A stretch of DNA of 16,746 nt from JBDHTS01 sp044220535 (GTDB lineage: Bacteria; Pseudomonadota; Alphaproteobacteria; Micavibrionales; Micavibrionaceae): the NCBI GenBank assembly GCA_044220535.1, contig JBGAQU010000063.1, positions 1 through 16,746 of the forward strand, read 5' to 3'. The notes under the pieces were generated by a model. It did not search any database and was not told the DNA's origin. It saw only the letters and a program-made list of their open reading frames with translations. Every line of letters starts with the position of its first letter. The first letter of the stretch is position 1. This document shows, one piece after another, positions 1-8,502 of the stretch. The translations under genes were made by a program, and so were the position numbers.

Positions 1-2211
1 ATGGGGTGTTACATCATGGTATTACAATTCAGTGCGGCCGAAGGCAACATGGCCACCGTCAAACTGGGCGCCGATCTGTATGAGGTCGACGATATCCATG
101 GCGTGACCGAAGGCCTGACCGGTTCGGGGAACCTGAATTACCTAGTCCTGCAATCTGGCCAGACCGATGAAATGCGCCGTACCGCCGACCCATTCGATAT
201 CCGCCAGGGTAATTTGTGGTTCCCTGAAGGCAATCTGTCTTCGCTGGGTGCAAACCCGCACGGCCTGCAACAGGTTGGTCTGGGCGATAGCTATGGCACC
301 AACCCCGCCTATGACACAAACGACCGTGGCGGCAGCCATTTGATCAATGGCGGGTTGGATAGCAGAAGTTCATCATCCGCGTTCGATTCACTGAATTCCT
401 ATATATCCGCTACCGATCACGATTCATCCCGTCTCGACATTCAGAATTCCAGCAACCGTGAATTTTCCAGCGTGTTTGAAAGCATTCGCGGCAACGGTGA
501 TAACGGTCTGGATGGCCGGGATGGTGAAGGGCATGACGGACGCGATGGCCGCGATGGCAAGGATGGCGTCAGTCCAGAACCACCAATGCCTCCGCCTGAT
601 CCGCCCAATCCTGATCCCGATCCTGACTCCGATACAGATTTGAACGTTCACCTGAATGACGGTCTGATCAACGGCGATATCGGCGTGCTGCTGGATCCGG
701 TCGAAAAAATAGTTGGCGATATCGACATAGATATCAAAAACGGACTCGATCTCTCACCGGTTCTTTCGGGCAACCTGCCTAATGTTGGCCTGGGTGTTGA
801 TGCATTGCTGCTTGGCACGCATCTGCCTTTGATCGACACCGCGCCTATTCTGAATCCAATCACGAATAACGTGAATGGATTGCTGGATACGTTGCACCCA
901 GTAACCACTCCGGTTCTCGATACGGTCACGGGCTTGCTTCCGGACCAAGTCACTGATGTTTTAACAGGCATGAACAGCAACGGCGATCATGATCTGGTTT
1001 TAAACATGGGCGATAATATTCTGAATCTGCCTTTAATCCAGGGTGGCCTTGAAATTCCTCTCGATCCGCTGGAATCCATTACAGGTGATATCGACCTGAC
1101 GCTGTCACCTGACCTGACCCTGCTCAGTGATGGTTCGCTTGTCGGAATTGGGTTGGGGGGCGCGTTTAACGGCGCGGCATTGCCTGAACTTCAAATCCCT
1201 GACCTTTTGAACACAGCAGGCGAAGCGGATTCATTCCTGAATACGGTTATCGACCAGGCGCAGGGCCTCGATGGAGGGCTGCTGGATCCACTGGCGGCGC
1301 CTGTTGATTTAGCGCAAGACGTTATAGGCACTCTGGCCGATCCTCTCGACGATGCCCTCAACCCGGTTCTGCAGCCCGCTGCCGATCTTCTGGATCCATT
1401 GCAGGATCTGGGTGGTCACGGCTCGGATATTGTAAACGGCCTGATCGACAATATCGACGATGCTTCAAACATTGAGCATGATATTGCCGGAACGCTCGAC
1501 CCTGTCGGTGATCTTCTGGGCGGTGTGCAAGATCAGTTGGCAGATGCAGGTCATATCCTCGATCAGCCTTTTGACGCACTGGATCAGGTAGGAACAGGCG
1601 TTTCGGATATCGCATCGCCAATAGTCGACGCATTGCTGAATGGCAACGACAATCCCGGTGATACGGATTTGACTATTCACACGGGCATCGAAGCAACCGA
1701 CGCCATAACAGGGATTGTTGCAGAAGCGGTCAATCTGGACCCTGTTGAAACAATTACCGGCGATATCGACATCGATATCAATGCCGGGCTGAATGCATTG
1801 ACCGGCGGCGCCAATGCTGGTGCTCTGGCTGATGCGATTGTACATGTGGATCCTGCCGAGGGGCTGCTGAACGAACTGGCAGATAACCTTCTTGGCGCAA
1901 TAACAGGCGATGGCTCGGGGCAAGGTTCAACTCCTCACACAATCGACTTGCCGGTCATCGACGCGGGGGCTGGCATCGGCGCCGGTGCCGGCCTCCCCCT
2001 GCCTACCGTGCATGGCATGGACAGCCTGAGTGACCTGACCCAGACGGTTCAGGGTGCGGTCGGTGCGGCCACGGGCGGTGCCGCATTGCCAGGCGGCGCG
2101 CAGGTTCCAACACTGCCGGATCCGGTCGGGCATCTGGCGGAAGGATTGTCGGGGGTTGTCGATCATGGTCACGGCGCGGTTCATCATGCGCTGGGCGGAT
2201 TGTTCGGCTAA
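1..2211 (+). CDS. Large acidic repetitive protein, probable type I secretion cargo
   Basis: I do not recognise the family. The 736-residue product has a Ser/Asn-rich N-terminal third, a collagen-like Gly/Asp stretch (residues about 169–190), a Pro/Asp hinge (191–210), and a long Leu/Asp/Gly/Pro-rich body with three related modules (about 211–251, 329–374, 554–599). The C-terminus is Gly/Ala-rich and ends in LGGLFG. There is no Sec signal peptide, and the only Cys is residue 3, which is lost if translation starts at codon 6. An acidic, cysteine-poor, uncleaved protein encoded directly before two ABC transporter genes and an HlyD gene fits a type I secretion substrate; this is inference from context. 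Clear RTX nonapeptides are absent. The start is uncertain: ATG at 1 lies at the window edge, while ATG at 16 has GGGGTG seven bases upstream, and ATG at 49 is also possible. The next gene starts 25 bases downstream. Confidence 0.72.
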   Translation: MGCYIMVLQFSAAEGNMATVKLGADLYEVDDIHGVTEGLTGSGNLNYLVLQSGQTDEMRRTADPFDIRQGNLWFPEGNLSSLGANPHGLQQVGLGDSYGTNPAYDTNDRGGSHLINGGLDSRSSSSAFDSLNSYISATDHDSSRLDIQNSSNREFSSVFESIRGNGDNGLDGRDGEGHDGRDGRDGKDGVSPEPPMPPPDPPNPDPDPDSDTDLNVHLNDGLINGDIGVLLDPVEKIVGDIDIDIKNGLDLSPVLSGNLPNVGLGVDALLLGTHLPLIDTAPILNPITNNVNGLLDTLHPVTTPVLDTVTGLLPDQVTDVLTGMNSNGDHDLVLNMGDNILNLPLIQGGLEIPLDPLESITGDIDLTLSPDLTLLSDGSLVGIGLGGAFNGAALPELQIPDLLNTAGEADSFLNTVIDQAQGLDGGLLDPLAAPVDLAQDVIGTLADPLDDALNPVLQPAADLLDPLQDLGGHGSDIVNGLIDNIDDASNIEHDIAGTLDPVGDLLGGVQDQLADAGHILDQPFDALDQVGTGVSDIASPIVDALLNGNDNPGDTDLTIHTGIEATDAITGIVAEAVNLDPVETITGDIDIDINAGLNALTGGANAGALADAIVHVDPAEGLLNELADNLLGAITGDGSGQGSTPHTIDLPVIDAGAGIGAGAGLPLPTVHGMDSLSDLTQTVQGAVGAATGGAALPGGAQVPTLPDPVGHLAEGLSGVVDHGHGAVHHALGGLFG
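505..570 (+). repeat. Collagen-like Gly-Xaa-Asp tract in cargo protein
   Basis: Residues about 169–190 of the first protein repeat GRD, GKD and related triplets (GRDGRDGKDG is the most regular part). A Pro/Asp run follows. In surface proteins such tracts usually form a rigid or flexible spacer. Here it separates the N-terminal region from the modular body. The triplet phase is interrupted once near GEGHDG, so it is not a perfect collagen repeat. Confidence 0.6.
631..1797 (+). repeat. Three divergent ~42-residue modules in cargo protein
   Basis: Three units occur at bases 631–753, 985–1122 and 1660–1797. Each has a TDL or HDL strand-like start, a linker, then LDPVE or LDPLE, then GDIDIDI or GDIDLTL, and an Asx/Leu-rich end. 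Examples are LDPVEKIVGDIDIDI, LDPLESITGDIDLTL and LDPVETITGDIDIDI. The alternating Ile/Asp pattern suggests beta-strands, possibly a calcium-binding or beta-solenoid fold, but the sequence does not prove this. Copies 1 and 3 are the closest pair. Confidence 0.75.
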
Positions 2212-2236
2212 ATTTTACTAAGGGGGATTACGGGTC

Positions 2237-3922
2237 ATGTCATTTGCGTTCAAAGACGCCGCGCGGGGCGGCACTGCAAGCATATTGCTGTCCACGCTGG
2301 CCATCAGCATTCTGTCGCTGGCCTTGCCGGTGATGACGCTTCAGGTCTATGACCGCATCCTGCCCAACCCCGAATCCGGGACGCTGCCGGTACTGATCGG
2401 CGGCGTCTGCGTGGCCGCCGTGCTGGAAATCGTTTTACGGCTGGCGCGTGGCTATATTATCAACTGGAACGGCGCGGCCTTCGATCACAAAGTATCCTGT
2501 GATGCCTTGTCTCATTTGCTGTTTTCGGATCTGGCTGCGGCACAGAAATCCAGTCCCGGCGAATATCTGAACAATCTGTCCGCCATCGGTAAAATGAAAG
2601 AATTTCATAGCGGCTTTAATATTGTGACGTTGTTTGAGCTTGTTCTTGTACCGGTTTACCTGGCGCTGATCTTCTACATTGCCGGGCCCCTGGTTTTGGT
2701 GCCCGCCGCGGTGCTCGTTGCATTCTCGCTGTTTGCCGCTGTATTCGGTGAAAAACTGCGCAGCGACCTGAGTAGCCGGAACATGGCAGATGATCGTCGT
2801 TACGATTTCCTGCTGGATTGTCTTGAAGGCATGCATACGGTTAAGGCGTTCAGCCTGGAAGACGCGTTTACCCGCCGCTATGAACGCATTGAAAAAAGCT
2901 CCGCCCTGATCAACTACAACACCTCTAAAGATGCGTCGGCCAGCTTCAACGCGGCCAGTGTCTTCGGTCACCTAATGTCGCTCCTGATCATTGCTTTCGG
3001 TGCAGAACGTGTTTTAGCAGGGGATATGACATCCGGCGCCCTGATTGCCTCAACCTTGCTAGCGGGCCGCATTATGCAGCCCATACAGCGGGCATTGTCT
3101 TTATGGATCCGGTATCAGGATTATCTGCTGTCGAAAAACAAGGCGAGCAGCCTGTTCGCGCTACCTTCCGTTAAACGCACATCCCTGCCAGAACCTGCTG
3201 TTGAAGGCCGCATAGCTCTTAAAAACATATCTTTCATTCATTCACTGGAAAACAGCGATACCTTCCGTAACGTTAATCTGGATGTCCGCCCTGGTGAAAC
3301 CATCCGTATCACAGGTGCGCACGGCGCAGGCAAAAGTCACCTGCTTGGTCTGATGGCTGGATTGTATCTGGGCGGCGAAGGGCAGGTTGAGATTGACGGG
3401 CTTGATCCGCTGAACTATCCATACGGCGCCTTGCGCAAACATATTGGTTTGCTGAAAACCAAGGGTGAAATTTTCCGCGGCACAATCCGTGAAAATTTAA
3501 CCAGTTTTGGCGCCGTCACGGAAGAACAGGCGCGCAAGACCACACGCCTGCTTGGCATCGAACGTGAAGTGGCCAGATTACCGCGTGGCTACGATACGTT
3601 CCTGGGCGATGATGCCGCATTCATTTCCCCAGGCCTGCAGCAGCGGATTGCCATCGCTCGTGTCATGGCATGGGATCCCGGCATAGTCCTGTTCGATAAC
3701 GCCGACCGCAATCTTGATCGCAATGGTTACCGCGCCGTATATAAATTGCTGGTCCATCTGCAGGGCCGCAAAACCCTGATCCTGGCGACCGACGATCCGA
3801 ATTTCAGCGCCTTGGCAACACGCCATATGCAGCTGGAAGTTGGTGGTTTGAGAGATATTCCTGCACCAGAACCGACAACGCGACCAGTCATCGCCAGAAC
3901 GATGGAAGAGGTACAATCATGA
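2237..3922 (+). CDS. Type I secretion ABC transporter subunit with degenerate ATPase site
   Basis: This is a membrane-fused ABC exporter of the type I secretion class. About six membrane segments lie in residues 14–282 and the nucleotide-binding domain in about 323–540. There is no N-terminal peptidase-like domain. Walker A is intact (GAHGAGKS, 360–367) and the signature is near-canonical (ISPGLQQR, 463–470). Three catalytic positions are changed: the Glu after Walker B is Asn488 (LFDN), the H-loop His is Asp519 (ATDD), and the Q-loop Gln is missing near 407–408. It should bind ATP but hydrolyse it poorly alone. Its stop overlaps the next ABC gene by ATGA, so the two are translationally coupled and probably heterodimerise. 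The start is supported by AAGGGGG about ten bases upstream. The inner-membrane location and export role are inferred from family and operon. Confidence 0.9.
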   Translation: MSFAFKDAARGGTASILLSTLAISILSLALPVMTLQVYDRILPNPESGTLPVLIGGVCVAAVLEIVLRLARGYIINWNGAAFDHKVSCDALSHLLFSDLAAAQKSSPGEYLNNLSAIGKMKEFHSGFNIVTLFELVLVPVYLALIFYIAGPLVLVPAAVLVAFSLFAAVFGEKLRSDLSSRNMADDRRYDFLLDCLEGMHTVKAFSLEDAFTRRYERIEKSSALINYNTSKDASASFNAASVFGHLMSLLIIAFGAERVLAGDMTSGALIASTLLAGRIMQPIQRALSLWIRYQDYLLSKNKASSLFALPSVKRTSLPEPAVEGRIALKNISFIHSLENSDTFRNVNLDVRPGETIRITGAHGAGKSHLLGLMAGLYLGGEGQVEIDGLDPLNYPYGALRKHIGLLKTKGEIFRGTIRENLTSFGAVTEEQARKTTRLLGIEREVARLPRGYDTFLGDDAAFISPGLQQRIAIARVMAWDPGIVLFDNADRNLDRNGYRAVYKLLVHLQGRKTLILATDDPNFSALATRHMQLEVGGLRDIPAPEPTTRPVIARTMEEVQS

Positions 3923-6153
3923 TACGCGCAACCATCCAGCGTAAGGAACCATCCGCTCAGCCGATTCCTGAGACTGCCGCTATCCATGAAAAACCATTGC
4001 GCAAATCAATATCGGCGATCGAAGCATTGCATCAAAGACTCAACAAAACTTTCTGGAAAGGTTTTGAAAGTGGCAAGCCATGGAGCCTGGCCTTGTGCGC
4101 CATGATCCTGGCCGAAAAGCCGGACGGCCGATTTTACCAGGTGGCGGATGCCATGCCCTATGGCCCGCACGGTGTAGACCGCGAATACGTGGTCGAAACA
4201 ATGATAAACCTTGGTTATAATTGCGATTCTATCTCGGCAGATCCAGTATCATTCGATGAAAGATTGCGCCCGGCGCTGTTCATTCCCGCCAATGATAAGG
4301 ATCACCCTTATATCCTGCTGCGCGACGGCCAAATGTTCGACAGCATGACGGGGAATATCGGTCGCACGCTATCCGGTACAGGTCCCGGCGAAGTCCTTTT
4401 GTTCAAGCCTTACGCCGATGAGCGCGACCCAACGTCGAAATTCTCACGATCCAATTCCGGCATGTCATGGTTTCGCTCGCTGTTCATGCGGTTCCGTCCG
4501 GTTCTAATCCGCATTTTTGGCGTCGGATTAATCCTGAATCTCCTCGCGCTTGCAACGCCGCTGTTTATCATGACGGTGTATGACCGTGTCATATCCACCA
4601 ATTCCCCTTCAATCCTGCCAATGCTGGCCACAGGCGCGGCATGTGCGGTTTTTCTGGAATGGGGATTGCGGGTATTGCGGTCGCGGCACCTGTCATGGAT
4701 GGCATCGCGGCTGGACCATATTGTCAGTAACCGGATTTTCAGCCAGCTGGTGCATATGCCCCCCTCCATGCTGGAGGGCGCCCCGGCGCAGGCGCAGATC
4801 GCACGGCTTAAAACATATGAGGCTGTAAGGGATTTCTTCTCCAGCCCGGTTTTCCTGTCCATGATCGAATTGCCATTCACAGTCCTTGCATTGACGATGG
4901 TTGGTATTATTGCGGGCCCGCTGATGCTGGTGCCCCTTGCAGGCATCGTCGCTTATGGGCTGCTGTTCTGGATGATATGGCGCAGGGTCAGGGTCGCGAT
5001 CCGCGTTGCCGCAAAGGCCGGGTCGGCCAAACAACGCTACGTTCTCGATACGCTCAGTAAACTGGAAGATATCCGTGCCGCAGGCCTGCCGGATATCTGG
5101 CAACGTAAATACAGGGAAATCAGTGGCCGTGAAGCCGAAGCGCATCTCCAACTGAACTGGCTGGGTCTGGTCGGCGAAACTTTGGCCAACAGCGTGACTG
5201 TCCTGTCCGCCGTTGCTATCGTCGGTTTCGGTGCAGGCATGGTGTGGAGTGACTCGATCAGTACAGGCGCGATGGTCGCCTCCATGATCCTGGTCTGGCG
5301 CATCCTCAGCCCGTTCTACAGTCTTTGCACCATGGTGCCGCGCCTGGATCAATTGCGCAACGCCATCCGCCAGATCAACCAGTTGATGGATCTCGACACC
5401 GAAGAACAGGCCAGCCGTGCCCTTGCCAAACCGAACCAGTTGGAAGGCCGCATCACCTTCGCCCATGTCGGGATGCGTTACAGTGTTGGCGATCCGGTTT
5501 TCACAGGTCTCAGCTTTCAGGCGCAGCCGGGACAGATCGTCGCTATTACCGGCGAAAACGGTGCGGGTAAATCAACCCTGCTGAAACTTGCCAAAGGCCT
5601 GTATCAGGCGCCCGCCGGCAATATCCGTCTGGATGGTTTTGATGTGCGCCAGCTGGATCCACTCAGCTTGCGCCGTCGTATTGCTTATGTGCCGCAAAAT
5701 CCATCTTTCTTCGCCGGCACGATTGAGGAAAACCTCCGCTTCGCCAACCCTGTCGCCACGCGTGAAGATATGAAGACTGCGTTGGCGCAGGCCGACGCGC
5801 TGGATGATATCAACGCCTTGCCGAATGGATTGGACACGGTCATCGGCGGTGATGGCGGCATCCAGCTTTCATCCAGCCTTGCGTTGCGCCTGTCGCTTGT
5901 CAGAGCCTATCTGCACGATGCGCCTGTCTTGCTGGTGGATGAACTGCCCAATTCATTGCTCAGCGACACGGCGGGCCGCTTCCTGAAAGACATCCTGATC
6001 CATGGCCGCAAAGATCGTACAACCCTGGTCGTCACACATCAGGTGGACATGCTGCGCGAGGCGGACCAGATCGTCTGGCTGCGCCTGGGTGAACCGCCTT
6101 TGGCAGGTGAGCGCGATTTCATGCTCCGCCACCTGCGTCAGGGCAATTGGTAA
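3919..6153 (+). CDS. Type I secretion ABC transporter with inactive C39-like domain
   Basis: The 744-residue protein begins with a C39 peptidase-like domain (about 40–165), followed by six membrane segments (about 195–462) and an ATPase domain (about 508–730). In the N-terminal domain Trp55 sits where C39 peptidases have the catalytic Cys, while His129 and Asp141 remain. It therefore resembles the non-proteolytic substrate-docking domain of HlyB-type exporters. The ATPase keeps Walker A (GENGAGKST, 545–553), the Q-loop (VPQN, Gln593), Walker B with catalytic Glu (LLVDE, Glu675) and the H-loop (His707). The signature motif is degenerate: LSSSL at 650–654 instead of LSGGQ. These defects complement those of the preceding ABC protein. 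The HlyD-type adaptor gene follows 26 bases downstream. The likely role is energising cargo export across the inner membrane. Confidence 0.92.
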   Translation: MIRATIQRKEPSAQPIPETAAIHEKPLRKSISAIEALHQRLNKTFWKGFESGKPWSLALCAMILAEKPDGRFYQVADAMPYGPHGVDREYVVETMINLGYNCDSISADPVSFDERLRPALFIPANDKDHPYILLRDGQMFDSMTGNIGRTLSGTGPGEVLLFKPYADERDPTSKFSRSNSGMSWFRSLFMRFRPVLIRIFGVGLILNLLALATPLFIMTVYDRVISTNSPSILPMLATGAACAVFLEWGLRVLRSRHLSWMASRLDHIVSNRIFSQLVHMPPSMLEGAPAQAQIARLKTYEAVRDFFSSPVFLSMIELPFTVLALTMVGIIAGPLMLVPLAGIVAYGLLFWMIWRRVRVAIRVAAKAGSAKQRYVLDTLSKLEDIRAAGLPDIWQRKYREISGREAEAHLQLNWLGLVGETLANSVTVLSAVAIVGFGAGMVWSDSISTGAMVASMILVWRILSPFYSLCTMVPRLDQLRNAIRQINQLMDLDTEEQASRALAKPNQLEGRITFAHVGMRYSVGDPVFTGLSFQAQPGQIVAITGENGAGKSTLLKLAKGLYQAPAGNIRLDGFDVRQLDPLSLRRRIAYVPQNPSFFAGTIEENLRFANPVATREDMKTALAQADALDDINALPNGLDTVIGGDGGIQLSSSLALRLSLVRAYLHDAPVLLVDELPNSLLSDTAGRFLKDILIHGRKDRTTLVVTHQVDMLREADQIVWLRLGEPPLAGERDFMLRHLRQGNW

Positions 6154-6179
6154 GAATTCAAAGAGAAGGGGATTTAGAC

Positions 6180-7520
6180 ATGTTTAAATTTTTCGCAGAC
6201 AAAAACAACCAGGAACGGCAACTGAAACACCTGACCCAGTCTGAACGGCTGGAGGAAGCGGAAGATCCCCTGCTGGTCAAACTGACCGTTGGCGCGATCA
6301 GCGTTTGTATCATCGGTTTCGTTGCCTGGGCATCCATCACTAATGTGAATGAAGTGGCACGCGCCCCGGGTGAAATAGCGCCTCAAGGATTCCAGCAAAC
6401 CGTCCAGCATCTGGAAGGCGGTATCGTCAAGCAAATCCTGGTTCAGGACGGGCAATCGGTGGAACAAGGTCAGTTATTAATGATCATGGATGGCAACGGC
6501 GCGTTGGAAGATATGAATCGCGCCCGTTCGCATCAGGTAGCCTTAGATCTGCAACGTGAAAGGCTGCGTGCTTTCATCGACAACCGTCAACCAAATTTTT
6601 CTGCGTTCACAAAACTCGCCGATCCTAAAACAATCCAGGATCAGCAAGGTATCTATGAAGCAATGATTCAAGCACGTGACAAGGAACGCGGCATTATCCG
6701 CGACCAGATCGACCAGAAGCGCCAGACGCTGAAAGGCCTGCAATCGCGGCAGGGTACGGTTGCCCGCAATATTGCTGTGACCAAGGATATGTATGACCGC
6801 CGCAAATCGCTTCAGGAAGGCGGCTATGTCTCCCACATCAATTTCTTGGAAGCCGAAAAGGAAATGAACCAGGCGAGCGGTGAAGGCGTGGAACTGTCCG
6901 CTCGCGCCAATGAGGCGAAGGGTGCTCTGGCCGAATATTCCAGACGTTTGGAATCTCTCGATGCTGATGCAAAGGATCAGGCCTATCGCCAGCTCGAAAG
7001 CGTGGAAAATGAAAGCGCTTTAAACACAGATGTCCTTCGCAAGGCTCAGGATCGCGTGGCAAGGCTGGATGTACGTTCGCCCGTGCGCGGTTTGGTAAAG
7101 GGCCTTAGCGTCAACACAATCGGCGCGGTGGTCCAGCCTGGTCAGGTCCTGATGGATATCATCCCACTCGACAAGCCTCTGGTGGCCGAAGTCCGTATCC
7201 CGCCACGCCATATCGGCCACGTCCATCCCGGCCAGCCGGTGCAGCTGAAAGTCAGCGCCTATGATTTCTCACGCTACGGCGCACTGCCCGGTACGTTGGA
7301 ATCCATCTCTCCCTCCACCTTCGAGGGCGGGCCCGGTGAACGCTTCTACAAAGGCCGCGTCATCCTGAGCCACAATTATGTCGGCCATTCAGATGGTCAT
7401 AATATGCTGATGCCCGGCATGACCGTAATGGCAGATGTTGTAACGGGTGATAAAACGGTGATGGATTACCTCCTCAAACCCATCATGCTGAACATGAAGA
7501 CGGCGTTTACGGAACGATAA
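6180..7520 (+). CDS. HlyD-family periplasmic adaptor of type I secretion system
   Basis: The 446-residue membrane-fusion protein links the inner-membrane ABC pair to an outer-membrane TolC-type channel. It has a short cytoplasmic N-terminus, one membrane anchor (about 34–54), split lipoyl-type halves (about 72–104 and 296–330), a long coiled-coil hairpin rich in Arg, Glu and Gln (about 110–290), and a C-terminal beta-rich region ending with MPGMTVMADVVTGDK, a typical HlyD-family pattern. I chose ATG at 6180 because AGAAGGGG lies about nine bases upstream; an in-frame TTG at 6147 has no such site. It is the last gene of the secretion operon. No TolC homologue is visible, so that partner must be encoded elsewhere. 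Confidence in the family is high. Confidence 0.93.
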   Translation: MFKFFADKNNQERQLKHLTQSERLEEAEDPLLVKLTVGAISVCIIGFVAWASITNVNEVARAPGEIAPQGFQQTVQHLEGGIVKQILVQDGQSVEQGQLLMIMDGNGALEDMNRARSHQVALDLQRERLRAFIDNRQPNFSAFTKLADPKTIQDQQGIYEAMIQARDKERGIIRDQIDQKRQTLKGLQSRQGTVARNIAVTKDMYDRRKSLQEGGYVSHINFLEAEKEMNQASGEGVELSARANEAKGALAEYSRRLESLDADAKDQAYRQLESVENESALNTDVLRKAQDRVARLDVRSPVRGLVKGLSVNTIGAVVQPGQVLMDIIPLDKPLVAEVRIPPRHIGHVHPGQPVQLKVSAYDFSRYGALPGTLESISPSTFEGGPGERFYKGRVILSHNYVGHSDGHNMLMPGMTVMADVVTGDKTVMDYLLKPIMLNMKTAFTER

Positions 7521-7528
7521 CATCTTCT

Positions 7529-7551
7529 CCCTCTCCCCAGCGGGGAGAGGG
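7529..7551. repeat. Palindromic hairpin, probable dispersed CCCTCTCCCC element
   Basis: CCCTCTCCCC and GGGGAGAGGG form a perfect 10-bp stem around the three-base loop AGC, right after the adaptor gene. The following GGCCGGGGTGA resembles the usual tail of this kind of dispersed palindrome in proteobacterial genomes (recollection). There is no T-run, so it is not a standard terminator. The GGGGTGA tail (7554–7560) lies seven bases before the nuoA ATG and looks like its ribosome-binding site. Confidence 0.75.
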
Positions 7552-7567
7552 CCGGGGTGATTACCTC

Positions 7568-7918
7568 ATGCAATATTTCCCCATCCTCCTGTTTCTAGCC
7601 ATAGCGCTAGGACTGTCCGTCGCCATGATCGCGGCCTCGCTGCTTGTCGGCAAGCAGAAACCGGATTCTGATAAGTTGGCTGCCTATGAATGTGGGTTTG
7701 ATGCGTTCAGCGATGCGCGGCATAAGTTCGACGTGCGGTTTTATCTGGTGGCTATTCTGTTCATCATTTTCGACCTTGAGATTGCTTTCTTGTTTCCATG
7801 GGCTATTACGCTTGGCTCTATAGGCCTATTCGGTTTCTGGTCGATGGTGGTTTTCCTCGCAGTTTTAACCGTCGGCTTCGCCTATGAATGGAAAAAAGGC
7901 GCGTTGGAGTGGGAGTAG
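7568..7918 (+). CDS. nuoA: NADH-quinone oxidoreductase subunit A
   Basis: This is a small membrane subunit of complex I, which couples NADH oxidation and quinone reduction to proton pumping. The 116-residue length is normal for the family. Three hydrophobic helices are visible (about 3–27, 58–79, 85–107). The family loop YECGFD, with its conserved Cys, follows helix 1, and FDVRFYLVAILFIIFDLE leads into helix 2 with the expected acidic residues. The product ends in EWKKGALEWE, typical of NuoA. The start has GGGGTGA seven bases upstream, contributed by the end of the palindromic repeat. nuoB follows after eight bases. No clear separate promoter was found, so transcription may come from the secretion operon or from an unrecognised site. 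Confidence 0.96.
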   Translation: MQYFPILLFLAIALGLSVAMIAASLLVGKQKPDSDKLAAYECGFDAFSDARHKFDVRFYLVAILFIIFDLEIAFLFPWAITLGSIGLFGFWSMVVFLAVLTVGFAYEWKKGALEWE

Positions 7919-7926
7919 GGACGTAA

Positions 7927-8502
7927 ATGAGTCACGACCGTAAAGTCATCCAGGCGCCTGCCGCCCCCATGTTGCCAAACGTGCCGATGCTGCCCGCCTC
8001 GGAACAGGACTTTGTAGCGGCTGCGCTGTCAAAAGAAGTGAAAGAAAAGGGCTTTATTCTGACACAGGCGGACAAGCTGTTCGACTGGGCGCGCACCGGG
8101 TCCATGTGGCCGATGACGTTCGGCCTGGCTTGCTGCGCGGTGGAAATGATCCATGCGTATATGAGCCGTTATGATCTCGACCGTTTCGGCATGATTCCCC
8201 GCCCTTCACCCCGTCAGTCCGACGTCATGATCGTGGCTGGCACTCTGACCAACAAAATGGCCCCGGCCTTGCGTCGCGTCTACGACCAGATGCCTGAACC
8301 CCGCTGGGTGATTTCCATGGGCTCCTGCGCCAATGGTGGGGGATACTACCACTATTCCTATTCCGTTGTCCGTGGCTGCGATCGCATTGTTCCGGTTGAT
8401 ATTTATGTCCCCGGCTGCCCCCCGACGGCCGAGGCTCTGGTTTACGGCCTGCTGCAGCTTCAACGTAAGATTCAACGTGAAGACACGCGGATCGCACGCT
8501 AA
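7927..8502 (+). CDS. nuoB: NADH-quinone oxidoreductase subunit B
   Basis: This peripheral-arm subunit carries iron–sulfur cluster N2, the last electron carrier before quinone. The cluster ligands are visible as the tandem Cys69–Cys70 (LACCAVEM), Cys134 (MGSCANGGG) and Cys164 (VPGCPPTAEA). The 191-residue length is normal. The N-terminal 25 residues are Pro-rich and lineage-variable. The ATG is preceded by TAGGGA, which overlaps the nuoA stop region, and the genes are eight bases apart, consistent with one transcript. nuoC normally follows directly, but here an unrelated gene intervenes. All residues needed for function appear intact. Confidence 0.97.
   Translation: MSHDRKVIQAPAAPMLPNVPMLPASEQDFVAAALSKEVKEKGFILTQADKLFDWARTGSMWPMTFGLACCAVEMIHAYMSRYDLDRFGMIPRPSPRQSDVMIVAGTLTNKMAPALRRVYDQMPEPRWVISMGSCANGGGYYHYSYSVVRGCDRIVPVDIYVPGCPPTAEALVYGLLQLQRKIQREDTRIAR

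Noticed and set aside
505..570. Gly/Asp-rich tract of the cargo as RTX calcium-binding repeats
   Set aside because: The pattern is triplet Gly-Xaa-Asp, not the GGxGxDxUx nonapeptide of RTX proteins.
1465..1923. Minus-strand open frame of 152 codons opposite the cargo gene
   Set aside because: Its translation is a Cys/Ile/Gln-rich shadow of the repetitive plus-strand gene, with no sensible start context.
4693..5466. Long minus-strand open frame (257 codons) inside the second ABC gene
   Set aside because: It lies opposite a gene with full ABC domain motifs, and its His/Gln/Asp-rich translation shows no domain pattern; it is a shadow of the real gene.
7529..7551. Hairpin as a rho-independent terminator of the secretion operon
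   Set aside because: The stem is strong but the following bases are GGCCGGGGTGA with no U-tract, and the same sequence serves as the nuoA leader.
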